NCBI GenBank assembly: GCA_026393855.1
Contig: JAPKZJ010000075.1
Coordinates: 1 to 58,708 of the forward strand
DNA: 58,708 nucleotides
Reading direction: 5' to 3'
Source: Candidatus Aminicenantes bacterium
GTDB taxonomy: Bacteria > Acidobacteriota > Aminicenantia > Aminicenantales > UBA4085
The position numbers and the translations under genes were made by a program. Below the pieces are notes generated by a model that saw only the letters and a program-made list of their open reading frames with translations, was not told where the DNA came from and ran no database searches. How positions within the stretch are numbered: the first letter of the stretch is position 1; every line of letters starts with the position of its first letter. Below are positions 15,547 through 24,535 of the stretch, in pieces.

Positions 15547-17481
15547 ATGAGAAAACAGCGAACGATCACTGCATCCATCCTGGCGGTCCTGCTGGCCGCC
15601 TTCGTGCTGGCCGCACTCCCCGCCTGCGCCAAGAAGCCAGCTTGGGCGGCCAAGAACGATAAACTGATCACCGAGAAAAATATCGTCGTCCGCACCCGCG
15701 GCGACATCCCTTCGCGCGGGGCGGTCCCGAACCTGGCCGACGGCGTCATGACGACCCTGGCCTCGCTCCCCGAGGTCCTTTTGGCGCCCGGCGTCAAAGC
15801 CAAGATGTACTGGGCCAAGGGCAATCTCGTTGCCTGGCTGACCCTCGATCCGGGCGCCTCGCTTCCCAAGGAGACCCTCCCAGCCGAGCGGATCATGGTC
15901 GTCATGAAAGGCGCGGTCAGCCAGTTCCTCGGAGGAGCGAACGTCGAAATGCGGGCCGAGACGCGCGAAGACCCCGACGGCACCCACGGCCGGACACCGC
16001 GTAACGACCTCCTGCTCCTGGAGAAAGGCACCGAGAACGCCGTGCAAGCCGGTGTCGCGGGGGCCGAGATCGTCGAAGTCTACTGGCCGGTGCGGGCCGA
16101 TTATTTGGCCAAGGCTGGGGTCGCGGACGCTCCCCCGGCTCCGGACGTCCAATTCCCGATCGCGCCCACGGTGACGCCCGGGACGGTCTACGACCTGAAC
16201 GACATTCAATTCACCGAGCTTCAGCCCGGGGCCAATTCCCGCCTGATCGGCGGGCACGGCGCGCAATTGAGCTTCCTGCGCATGGACCCGGGGATGAACT
16301 TCGCCGCCCACCTCCATCCCGAGGCGCAATTGATGTGCGTCCTGCGCGGAGCCATGGACGAGCTCATCCTGGACGCCACGGTGCCGATGAAGACGGGCGA
16401 TCTGCTTTACCTGCCGGCAACGATGGTCCACGGCGGGGCGGTCGGCGAAGTCGGCTGCGACGTCCTCGACGTCTTCTTCCCGCCGCGGCCGGATTACACG
16501 GCCAAGAAGGAAGCGCGCGACGCGGCCTTCCACGCCGTCATCCCCGCCTCGGCCGAGGTCGAGCTCTTCGTGGACGGGAGCAAGAGCGGCCCTGGCTTGA
16601 CCTTCAACGAAGGCCCCAAATGGCTTGCCGGCAAGCTCTATGTCTCGAGCATGTTCTTCGACCAGAAATGGAACGGGAGCCCGGCCAAGAGCAAGACGGT
16701 CGAGGTCGATCCGGACGGAACCTACCGCGTGATCTCGAAAGGCTTGCAGACCAACGGGCTGATGCCGCTCCCCAACGGCAACCTGGCCGTCTGCGACATG
16801 TTCGGCCACCGGGTTGTTGAGATGACCGTCAAGGGCAAGATCGTCAAGACGCTGGCCTCGACTTTCGAGGGCAAGCCGATCGACGGCCCCAATGACATCG
16901 TCACGGACGCCAAGGGCGGGATCTATTTCACCGACCCGCAGTTCACGCCCGAAGCCAAGAAGTTCCAGCCCGGACGGGCCGTTTATTACATCCGGCCCGA
17001 CGGAAAGCTCGTCCGGATCATCCCGCCCAACGACTTCGCCATGCCCAACGGCATCCTGCTCAGCCCGGACGGCAAGACCCTCTACGTCAACAACACCTAC
17101 GACAACGAGTCGTTCTGGAACGTGGACTCGGACAAGGACAATTGGATCTGGGCCTTTGACGTCAAGGACGACGGCGGTGTCGCGAATCCGCGCAAATTCG
17201 CCCTGCTCGTCCTGACGCCCGAAGTCGTCGCCCGCAAGGGCCGGTCGAGCGGCGCGGACGGCATGACCATCGACGCGAACGGCGGCCTCTATGTGGCCAC
17301 CTACATGGGCGTCCAGGTGTTCAGCGCCAAGGGCGAATTCCTCGGGATCATCAACACACCCGTCTATCCGGTTAGTTGCTGCTTTGGCGGCGACGACATG
17401 CAGACGCTTTTCATCGTCGGCTACGACAAGATCTTTAAGGTCCAGACGGCCGTCAAGGGCCTGAAGTACGGGCCGAAATAA
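15547..17481 (+). CDS. Exported cupin / SMP-30-gluconolactonase fusion, probable lipoprotein
   Basis: The 644-aa product has a lipoprotein-type signal (ALPACAKK, likely lipidated at C26). Two cupin-like domains (about 45-185 and 190-320) come next; the second has HLHPEAQ and MVHGG, with Gln where the usual metal Glu would be. Residues about 335-644 form an SMP-30/gluconolactonase beta-propeller with metal-site phrases FNEGPKW, DGPNDIV, FTDPQF, MPNGILLS and ADGMTID. The family hydrolyses sugar lactones or related esters. Fusion of bicupin and lactonase is unusual and implies the two steps act in turn on one sugar-acid-like molecule. The start follows AAGGAA, 12 bases after the preceding gene. 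Confidence 0.85.
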   Translation: MRKQRTITASILAVLLAAFVLAALPACAKKPAWAAKNDKLITEKNIVVRTRGDIPSRGAVPNLADGVMTTLASLPEVLLAPGVKAKMYWAKGNLVAWLTLDPGASLPKETLPAERIMVVMKGAVSQFLGGANVEMRAETREDPDGTHGRTPRNDLLLLEKGTENAVQAGVAGAEIVEVYWPVRADYLAKAGVADAPPAPDVQFPIAPTVTPGTVYDLNDIQFTELQPGANSRLIGGHGAQLSFLRMDPGMNFAAHLHPEAQLMCVLRGAMDELILDATVPMKTGDLLYLPATMVHGGAVGEVGCDVLDVFFPPRPDYTAKKEARDAAFHAVIPASAEVELFVDGSKSGPGLTFNEGPKWLAGKLYVSSMFFDQKWNGSPAKSKTVEVDPDGTYRVISKGLQTNGLMPLPNGNLAVCDMFGHRVVEMTVKGKIVKTLASTFEGKPIDGPNDIVTDAKGGIYFTDPQFTPEAKKFQPGRAVYYIRPDGKLVRIIPPNDFAMPNGILLSPDGKTLYVNNTYDNESFWNVDSDKDNWIWAFDVKDDGGVANPRKFALLVLTPEVVARKGRSSGADGMTIDANGGLYVATYMGVQVFSAKGEFLGIINTPVYPVSCCFGGDDMQTLFIVGYDKIFKVQTAVKGLKYGPK

Positions 17482-17501
17482 ACCCGGACGGGAGGATGAA
17501 C

Positions 17502-18581
17502 ATGGCCGATCGTTTTGCACTCCAACGCCGGGATTTCCTGAAGCGAATGGGCGGCGCCATCGGCGCGGCGGCGCTGGGAGGGAAAGCCTTGCTGACCCCG
17601 CTTCGAGCGGACGCGGCCGAGCCGGGACGGCCTGACGACCCTTACGGGCAAATCCATTTTCCCATCAACCGACTGGGCCAGGCCGCCCCCCAGGCCCGGG
17701 TTTCGCTGGTCAAAGGGGAAGGCCGCTACCAGATCGTGACCCGCTCGCTCGAGCTGATCAAGGACGAGATCCTGGGCTCGATCGGGAATAAAAAAGTCCT
17801 GATCAAGCCCAACATCGTCCTGGCCGACTGCGCCGCCTGCGTCACCCACGTCGATGCGATCCGGGCCGTTCTGGATTTCATCAGCCCCGTCGTCAAAAGC
17901 CAGATCCTGATCGCGGAATCCAGCTTCCACAACACCATGGAGGGATTCCGCTACAACAACTACCAGCGGCTGGAGAAGGAATACAACGCCCGCCTCTTCG
18001 ACCTCAACACGGACGGCTTCCAGAACCGCTATGTCCTGGGGCTGGACAACAAGCCCTCGCGCATCCGGATCGTCAACTCGCTCCTGGATCCCGACCTCTA
18101 CGTCATTTCGGTGGCCCGGATGAAGACCCACAACTACGTCTTTGTCACCCTGTCGATCAAGAACGTCATCATGGCCTCACCCCTCAACGACTACAAGGTC
18201 AACGACAAGGGCCTGATGCACCAGGCGGCCCCGGCCCGGAACGACCTGCTGCACTACAACATGTTCCACATCGGGCAGGAGGTCTTCCCCGATCTGGCCA
18301 TCATCGACGGCTACGTCGGCATCGAGGGCAACGGCCCGGCCTGGGGCGCGCCCATCGCCTCGCGGGTGGCCCTGGCCAGCCTGGACGCCGTGGCGGCCGA
18401 CGTCACCGGAACCCGGGTCATGGGCTTCGATCCCCGCATCGTCAACTACTTGAACGTCATGGCCGAAGCCGGGATGGGCCAGGGCAACCCCGACAAGATC
18501 GAGCTTCTGGGGACGCCGCTCGAAAAGTGCATCATGAAATACAAGCCCAACGAGAAGATGGCGGAGCTCTACAAGCTATGA
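17502..18581 (+). CDS. Tat-exported DUF362 protein, paralog 2
   Basis: The 359-aa product starts at ATG 17502, six bases past GGAGG; an ATG at 17496 would be too close to it. The Tat signal is QRRDFLKRMGG. The DUF362 blocks match those of the gene at 13532: VSLVKG, VLIKPNI, THVDAIRAVLDF, ARMKTHNYV, SIKNVIMASP and GTRVMGFDPR. Two adjacent cysteines near residue 107 (ADCAACVTH) are not present in paralog 1. The stop codon overlaps the BASS transporter start (ATGA), so the two are translated together and probably act on the same compound. Confidence 0.85.
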   Translation: MADRFALQRRDFLKRMGGAIGAAALGGKALLTPLRADAAEPGRPDDPYGQIHFPINRLGQAAPQARVSLVKGEGRYQIVTRSLELIKDEILGSIGNKKVLIKPNIVLADCAACVTHVDAIRAVLDFISPVVKSQILIAESSFHNTMEGFRYNNYQRLEKEYNARLFDLNTDGFQNRYVLGLDNKPSRIRIVNSLLDPDLYVISVARMKTHNYVFVTLSIKNVIMASPLNDYKVNDKGLMHQAAPARNDLLHYNMFHIGQEVFPDLAIIDGYVGIEGNGPAWGAPIASRVALASLDAVAADVTGTRVMGFDPRIVNYLNVMAEAGMGQGNPDKIELLGTPLEKCIMKYKPNEKMAELYKL

Positions 18582-19759
18582 GCGCCGAGGCCAAGCCCGC
18601 CGGCCGTTGGAGGCGGTTCTATGCCAAGTACAATTTCACCCTCTGGGTGCTGATATTCGTGGCCGCGTCCATGCTCCGGCCGGCGATCTTCCGGTCCTGG
18701 TTCGGGACGGACCTCAAAATCCTCATCGTCCCGCTCATCCAGATCATCACCTTCGGCGTCGGCACGACGCTCAGCGGCAAGGATTTCAAGAACGTTTTGG
18801 CCATGCCGGGACCGGTTCTGCTCGGGATTTTCCTGCAGTTCACGATCATGCCCCTGGTCGGCTACACGATCGCTATGACCTTCGGCTTTCCGCCGGAGGT
18901 GGCGGCCGGCATCATCCTGATCGGGTCGGTCTCCAGCGGCGTCGCCTCCAACGTCATGACCTACCTGGCCGGGGGCAACGTGCCCCTGTCGGTAACCATC
19001 ACCTCGGGGACGACCCTGCTCTCGCCGTTCGTGACACCCTTCTGGATGAAGACGCTGGCCGGGCGGCTCATCCCCGTCGACGTCACGGCCATGATGATGT
19101 CCATCTTCAATATGATCATCATCCCCATCGTGGCCGGCCTCGCCGCCCACGGAATCCTCTACGGCCGGAAGAGATGGACCCGGGAGGTGGGGACGCTGGC
19201 GCTGGCCAGCGCCGCTTTTCTGGCTGCGGGCTCGGCCGTCCTCCGAGCGCCGGGCGATTGGTGGGGCGCACTGTCGCCGCTCCGCTCCGGCCTCATCCTC
19301 GGCTTCGCCCTTCTGGCCCTGTCCACCTTGGCCAAGCTCGTCATCACGGTCTGGCTGCGCGGGCCCGAGCGGTGGATGGACAAGGCCTTGCCGGTCATCT
19401 CCATGGCCGCCATCTGCCTCATCATCGCCGTCATCACCGCCCAGTCGCGCGATCAGCTCCTCTCGGTCGGCCCGCTTCTCATCCTGGCCGCGATCGTCCA
19501 CAACGGGGCGGGATACAGCCTCGGCTACTGGGGCGCGCGCCTGGCCCGCCTGGATGAGAGCGCCTGCCGGGCCGTGGCCATGGAGGTTGGGATGCAGAAC
19601 GGAGGCATGGCCTCGGGCCTGGCCATCGACGTGCTCAAGAGCACCAGCGCCGCCCTCGCCCCGGCCATCTTCGGCCCGTGGATGAATGTGTCCGGATCGC
19701 TGCTGGCCGGCTGGTGGCGGCGGCGGCCGGTCAAGCCGCGGGCCGCGGCGAAAGCCTAA
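18578..19759 (+). CDS. Bile acid:sodium symporter (BASS) family transporter
   Basis: The 393-aa membrane protein starts at the ATG overlapping the DUF362 stop. It has about nine or ten membrane helices and the family marks GVGTTLSGKDF early and EVGMQNGGMASGLA near the end, the latter being the conserved sodium-site region of BASS proteins. Members carry bile acids in animals but organic anions, pantothenate or keto-acids in bacteria and plants. Within this operon of periplasmic enzymes it most likely imports an organic acid product using sodium. The substrate is not shown by the sequence. Confidence 0.85.
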   Translation: MSAEAKPAGRWRRFYAKYNFTLWVLIFVAASMLRPAIFRSWFGTDLKILIVPLIQIITFGVGTTLSGKDFKNVLAMPGPVLLGIFLQFTIMPLVGYTIAMTFGFPPEVAAGIILIGSVSSGVASNVMTYLAGGNVPLSVTITSGTTLLSPFVTPFWMKTLAGRLIPVDVTAMMMSIFNMIIIPIVAGLAAHGILYGRKRWTREVGTLALASAAFLAAGSAVLRAPGDWWGALSPLRSGLILGFALLALSTLAKLVITVWLRGPERWMDKALPVISMAAICLIIAVITAQSRDQLLSVGPLLILAAIVHNGAGYSLGYWGARLARLDESACRAVAMEVGMQNGGMASGLAIDVLKSTSAALAPAIFGPWMNVSGSLLAGWWRRRPVKPRAAAKA

Positions 19760-19772
19760 AGGAGGCTCGACC

Positions 19773-20651
19773 ATGAACAACGACAAATCCATTTCGCGGC
19801 GCGCGGCTCTTCGAAACACGGCCCTGATGGGAGCGGGCGCGGCCCTCGGCGCGGCCGCGCTTCCCGCCCGGCTGGAGGCCGGACCGGCCAAGGCCGACGT
19901 CCTGGCCGTGATCGGCGACCGCTGGCACAGCTTCGACTTCCTCCGGACCGCTTTCACCCGAACGCTGGTCAAGGAAGGCGGCGCGACTGTAGAGTTCGCG
20001 CCCGCGCCCTCCGATTTCGACGCGGCAAGGCTCGCCGGGCACAAGATCCTGCTCATGCTCTGCGACGGCCTGGCTTTCCCCGGCGGGTATACGACCACGT
20101 ATCCATTCATGGAGCCGGACAAGGTCAAGATCGTCAGCGATCCGCCCGTCGAGGGGCTGGACGAGACGGCCGTCAATTGGCTCGCACCCGCGCAGGGCAA
20201 AGTCATCCGCGAATTCGTCGAGGGAGGCGGGTCGGCCTGGTTTTTCCACAACGCCAACTACATCTCCGGCGGCAACATTGATTTCCGCCATGTCGAGGGC
20301 GCGCTGTTCACCGGGCACACGGGCTTTCGCCCCTACAAGATGAAGATCGTCGCCGATCATCCCATCACCCGCGGGGTTAAGGATTTCGTGGTCACCGAAG
20401 AACAGCACTATCTCATCTATGACAAGGACCCCAAGACGGTCCTAGTCCGCAGCGTCAACGAGGAAGGGCTGACCTACAAGACGGAAAAGTATGGCGACCA
20501 GGGCGCGACGTGCGAGGCCTGCTGGGCTTACGACCTGGGCAAAGGGCGGGTCTGCTACATGGCCCCCGGGCACACCATCCCCGGCCTGTGGAACCCCGAA
20601 TACATCAAGCTGCAGAAGAACGCCCTGCGCTGGCTGCTGCGCAAGTCGTGA
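19773..20651 (+). CDS. Exported ThuA-domain protein
   Basis: The 292-aa product starts at ATG 19773, just after AAAGGAGG. It has a Tat-like signal (SRRAALRNTALMGAG) and a body of the ThuA class (trehalose-utilisation, glutamine-amidotransferase-like fold): VLAVIGDRWHSFDF, LLMLCDGLAF, VIREFVEGGGSAWFFHNA, HPITRGVKDF and a late GRVCYMAPGHT. ThuA proteins take part in steps on 3-keto-sugars and related glycosides in several bacteria. It is the last gene of the run from 12634. In this setting it supports a sugar or sugar-acid pathway outside the cytoplasm. Confidence 0.82.
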   Translation: MNNDKSISRRAALRNTALMGAGAALGAAALPARLEAGPAKADVLAVIGDRWHSFDFLRTAFTRTLVKEGGATVEFAPAPSDFDAARLAGHKILLMLCDGLAFPGGYTTTYPFMEPDKVKIVSDPPVEGLDETAVNWLAPAQGKVIREFVEGGGSAWFFHNANYISGGNIDFRHVEGALFTGHTGFRPYKMKIVADHPITRGVKDFVVTEEQHYLIYDKDPKTVLVRSVNEEGLTYKTEKYGDQGATCEACWAYDLGKGRVCYMAPGHTIPGLWNPEYIKLQKNALRWLLRKS

Positions 20652-20720
20652 AGCGGCCGGGGCGGACTCGCCTCCGGCAAAAGTGTGTTATTTTCTAATT
20701 AATCCCACTCCGGAATAGAT

Positions 20721-23591
20721 ATGAGAATGCAATTACTCAGACGAATCAAGACGCTTTCATTCCTTTTAGGCATGTCATTGCTGCTGGTGCAGTGTGCCGC
20801 CAAAATGCCATCAGGGGGGAAATTAGAGGAAGGGTTTAAAAACCCTTCAACGGAATACAGGCCATTGGCCTTTTGGGCTTGGTTAAACGGTTACGTCGAC
20901 ACCGCAAAAATGGTTTATGAACTCGAAGAAATGAAAAAACAGGGCATGCGCGGAGCATTAATTTGGGATGTCGGCGCGCTCGCCGATCCCGGGAAAATGA
21001 TTCCCGCAGGTCCCGCTTTCCTAGGCGACCAATCGCTGGAAACCATTTCCCTGGCCTTGAAAACAGCAGGTCGGCTTGGGCTGGATCTGGGGATGGTAGC
21101 CTCCAGCAGCTGGAATGCAGGGGGTGATTGGATAGATGAGGCTGATGCAAGCAAGCAGCTGCTTAGTACAACCCAGCTAGTTGAAGGGCCATTAAAGAAG
21201 AAAATCAGGGTTGCGAGACCAGAAAACGGTGCCAAGGGAGCCAAAGCCTGCTTATTGATCACCTCGGTCGCCACGCCGCATTCCCAGGCCAAGGAGATCG
21301 ATTATTCCGGGAATAAGCCGGTTTGCTTGGATGAGTTCACGACGGCAGATCAGTCTATCGACTGGGATGTGCCCAAGGGGAAATGGGATGTCATCTCATT
21401 TTTCATGTGCAATACCGGTCAGAAGCTGGAATGCCCCAGTCCAAATTCCAACGGACCGATGATCGATCATCTGAGCCGAAGGGCGACGAAGATCCATTTC
21501 GATACGATCCTGACCCGGCTGGCCCGGGTCAGCACGCCGCCAAATCAATTGAAATTCCTGGAGGTCGACAGCTATGAGGTTTGGCCCGCGAAAGACTGGA
21601 CCCCCGGCTTCATTCAGGAATTTAAAGTCCGGTACGGATACGATCCCCGGTCATTCCTGCCTCTCCTGCAGGGATACCGCAGTAAGGACGGGATTGTTGG
21701 GGAGCGGTTCCAGGGAGATTACAGCCGCCTTGTAAGCGATATGATCATCGAAAACCATTTCGCCCAGTCCGTCGAGATCGCCCATAAGAATGGGATCAAG
21801 ATGTTCGCCGAGGCCGGCCATGGAGGCTATCCGCGGGTGGATCCGCTGAAAGGGCTTGGAAATTCCGATGTCCCCATGGGGGAGTTTTGGAACCGGGCGC
21901 AATTCTGGGTGACCCGGGAGGCCGCCAGCGCGGCCCATATCTACGGAAAGCAGGTGGTCGCCGCGGAATCATTGACGGGCTGGAACCATTGGCAACATGG
22001 CCCGGCCGACTATAAGCAATTGATCGACATCGCCTTCTGCCAGGGCCTCAACCAAATTGTTTTCCACACCTTCGCCCACAATCCCGAAATCGCCGGCAAG
22101 CCGGGATTTGCCTATCATGCCGGGGAGCACCTCAACGTCAACACCACCTGGTGGGATATGGCGCGGCCGTTCATGGATTATCTCAGCCGCTGCTCCTATC
22201 TCTTGCGACAGGGAAATTTCGTCGCCGACGCCTGCCTCTATTACGGGGACCAGGCGCCCAACCTGGTGCCGCCCAAACGGATCGACCCGAACATTACCCC
22301 GAAATACGACGACAGCCAGTGTCTGCATTGCGGGCAGCCCAAACCGGTCAATGTCGGAGCGTTGCCCGGGTATGATTATGACTACATCAATGCCGACGTC
22401 ATCACCACCGCCTTGCGGGTGGAAGACGGAAAGCTGGTGCTGCCCTCCGGCATTTCTTACCGGGTGATGTTGCTTCCGGACCGGGCCGATATTTCCTATG
22501 AAGTTTTAAAGAGCCTTGAGAAGCTGGTGTCCGACGGGGCCACCGTGATCGGTCCCAAGCCGGAAAGGACCACCTCTTTGGCGAATTATCCCGAATGCGA
22601 CGACGAAGTGAAAGCCATCGCCGCGAAGCTCTGGGGCCAGGCCGACGGCAAAAAGAATTTTTCAAACGCCTACGGTAAAGGGAAGGTTTACTGGGGCAAA
22701 TCGGTGAAAGAAGCATTGGAAGAGATGAATGTGAGGCCGGATCTTGAAGTCCAAGGCCTTGACAACAGCCGGTACACCATCGATTTCATTCATCGCCGGA
22801 CTGAGACAGAAGACATTTATTTCGTTTCCAACAGCAGCCCAAACGCCCAGCGGATCACATGCACCTTCAGGGTCGGCTCGAGCAGGGTTCCCGAATTGTG
22901 GGATTCGGAAACAGGCCTGATCCAACGGAAGGTCAGCTATGAAAAATCGGGCGTCGGGATCCGCATGGAATTGATGATGGATCCTTTGGCCTCCCGATTC
23001 GTCGTTTTTAGGGACAGGTCGTCGGGGAAGAACGATCCGGGGATCGGCGCAGATCTGCAGTTTGGATTTTCGGGCAGCGCCCATGAAGTCGCCAAGATCG
23101 ATATCACCAATAACTGGAAGGTCCGTTTCAATCCCGGAATGGGTGGCCCCGCGACCTATCAGATGGATCGGCTTACCAGCTGGCCGGATATCGATTCAGC
23201 CGGCGTAAAATACTACTCTGGGGCCGCAACCTATAGCAGGGAATTTTGGGTTACCGAGGAGACGCTCGCAGAAACGCCGGTTGTTTACGTTGCTTTCGGG
23301 GACATTCAGGAAACAGCCAGGGTCATCATCAATGGATATGATGCCGGGATTATCTGGACCCCGCCCTACCGGGCCAACATGACCGGGCACCTCAAACCGG
23401 GAAGCAATGAAATCAAGGTTGAGGTCATCAATACCTGGAACAACCGGATCGTGGGGGATCTAAGAAATCCAGACAAGCCCGCCTATGCCAGAACAAATGT
23501 GAAAAACAAGTTCAATGAAAAAAGCGCCTTGCTGCTGTCGGGTTTGATTGGAAAGGCCGAGATAATCTTTTTAGCTCCTCGCCCCAAGTAA
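20721..23591 (+). CDS. GH106-like alpha-L-rhamnosidase-type glycosidase, lipoprotein
   Basis: The 956-aa product has a lipoprotein signal (LLLVQCAAK, lipidation at C25). The opening of the mature part (RPLAFWAWLNGYV, MVYELEEMKKQGMRGALIW) is typical of GH106 alpha-L-rhamnosidases, with a long TIM-barrel region and C-terminal beta-sandwiches, the last with INGYDAGIIWTPPYR as in carbohydrate-binding jelly rolls. Family members remove rhamnose from plant polysaccharides such as rhamnogalacturonan II. The start of the gene is A+T-rich (23 G+C of 60 in 20881-20940), unlike the operon before it, which suggests acquisition. The ribosome binding site is weak; the start could be ATG 20721 or 20727. Confidence 0.8.
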   Translation: MRMQLLRRIKTLSFLLGMSLLLVQCAAKMPSGGKLEEGFKNPSTEYRPLAFWAWLNGYVDTAKMVYELEEMKKQGMRGALIWDVGALADPGKMIPAGPAFLGDQSLETISLALKTAGRLGLDLGMVASSSWNAGGDWIDEADASKQLLSTTQLVEGPLKKKIRVARPENGAKGAKACLLITSVATPHSQAKEIDYSGNKPVCLDEFTTADQSIDWDVPKGKWDVISFFMCNTGQKLECPSPNSNGPMIDHLSRRATKIHFDTILTRLARVSTPPNQLKFLEVDSYEVWPAKDWTPGFIQEFKVRYGYDPRSFLPLLQGYRSKDGIVGERFQGDYSRLVSDMIIENHFAQSVEIAHKNGIKMFAEAGHGGYPRVDPLKGLGNSDVPMGEFWNRAQFWVTREAASAAHIYGKQVVAAESLTGWNHWQHGPADYKQLIDIAFCQGLNQIVFHTFAHNPEIAGKPGFAYHAGEHLNVNTTWWDMARPFMDYLSRCSYLLRQGNFVADACLYYGDQAPNLVPPKRIDPNITPKYDDSQCLHCGQPKPVNVGALPGYDYDYINADVITTALRVEDGKLVLPSGISYRVMLLPDRADISYEVLKSLEKLVSDGATVIGPKPERTTSLANYPECDDEVKAIAAKLWGQADGKKNFSNAYGKGKVYWGKSVKEALEEMNVRPDLEVQGLDNSRYTIDFIHRRTETEDIYFVSNSSPNAQRITCTFRVGSSRVPELWDSETGLIQRKVSYEKSGVGIRMELMMDPLASRFVVFRDRSSGKNDPGIGADLQFGFSGSAHEVAKIDITNNWKVRFNPGMGGPATYQMDRLTSWPDIDSAGVKYYSGAATYSREFWVTEETLAETPVVYVAFGDIQETARVIINGYDAGIIWTPPYRANMTGHLKPGSNEIKVEVINTWNNRIVGDLRNPDKPAYARTNVKNKFNEKSALLLSGLIGKAEIIFLAPRPK

Positions 23592-23680
23592 AATATGTGG
23601 TTGAACTCCGTTCTTTTGTACAAGGACCGGGCCGAAGGTCCGCCTCGGCTTGGCATTCCTGAAGGCCTGAGGGCGCGTTG

Positions 23681-24511
23681 ATGGGAGGGCAGAATCGCCG
23701 TCTCCTTTCCAGGGTGGCGTCCGCCGTTTACGATCGGATCGACAACGCCGTTTACAATACCGAAAGCGAGACTTGGTGGCAGCCCGACTCGGCTTTTCAC
23801 CAGATGAAGCATGTATTCAATCCCGCCCGGGTGGGCTATGCCAAGAGGAAATTATTCGGAGACCTTAAAATCAATCCTTCCGGGAAGCAGGCCTTGGAGA
23901 TCGGGTGCGGAGGGGGGATTTTAAGCGAAGAGATCGCCCGCATGGGGTTCGATACCACGGGGATCGATCCTTCAGAACCCTCCCTGCGCGCGGCGGCCGA
24001 TCATGCCCGATCCGGGGGGTTGAATATTCGATATTTGAAAGGGGTGGGCGAATCGCTCCCCTTCCCCGACGGCTCCTTTGACGCGGTGTTTTGCTGCGAC
24101 GTTCTGGAACACGTCCGGGATTTGCCGAAGGTCGTTTCCGAAATCTCGCGGGTTTTAAAAACGGGCGGGGTGTTTATTTATGACACCTTCAACCGCACCC
24201 TGATCAGCAAGCTGGTGGCCATTAAAATAGGCCAGGAATGGAAGCCCTGGGCGTTCATGCCGGCCGATCTTCACGTCTGGAAGATGTTCATTAAACCGCG
24301 CGAACTCAAGTCGCTCCTCCCAATGAACCATCTCCGGTGGATGGAGCATCAGGGACTGAAGCCGGACAATTCCATTCTCCGGATTCAACGCTTTTTGCGC
24401 CAAAGGGCCGGCGGTAGAATGTCGTATCGAGAGCTGGGCGAAAACATCCGGATGGTCGAAGGCCGCAGCCGGGCGGTGATGTACATGGGCTATGCCGTCA
24501 AAAGCTCCTGA
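23681..24511 (+). CDS. SAM-dependent methyltransferase, UbiG-like
   Basis: The 276-aa protein starts at ATG 23681. It contains the Rossmann SAM site LEIGCGGGILSEEIA (motif I, about residues 70-85), an acidic loop (GIDPSE), and FCCDVLEHVRDL (motif II/III region), which match UbiG-type O-methyltransferases. The C-terminal part with PADLHVWKMFIKP is also UbiG-like. UbiG methylates two hydroxyls in ubiquinone synthesis, but no other quinone gene is here, so a different hydroxylated lipid or aromatic substrate is possible. It converges with an SDR gene (24-base gap) and may belong to a small lipid-modifying group with the two genes on the other strand. Confidence 0.8.
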   Translation: MGGQNRRLLSRVASAVYDRIDNAVYNTESETWWQPDSAFHQMKHVFNPARVGYAKRKLFGDLKINPSGKQALEIGCGGGILSEEIARMGFDTTGIDPSEPSLRAAADHARSGGLNIRYLKGVGESLPFPDGSFDAVFCCDVLEHVRDLPKVVSEISRVLKTGGVFIYDTFNRTLISKLVAIKIGQEWKPWAFMPADLHVWKMFIKPRELKSLLPMNHLRWMEHQGLKPDNSILRIQRFLRQRAGGRMSYRELGENIRMVEGRSRAVMYMGYAVKSS

Positions 24512-24535
24512 AGCGCCCTTCCGGCGTCGGCCGCC

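Noticed and set aside
14731-17520. A 929-codon open frame on the minus strand, opposite the cupin/SMP-30 genes.
   Set aside because: It runs opposite well-supported genes with clear domains and ribosome binding sites. Its translation is rich in Arg, Asp, Gly and Val without domain marks. In G+C-rich DNA such long antisense frames are expected.
18569-20257. A 562-codon minus-strand frame opposite the BASS and ThuA genes.
   Set aside because: It is opposite two supported genes and translates to low-complexity, charge-rich sequence.
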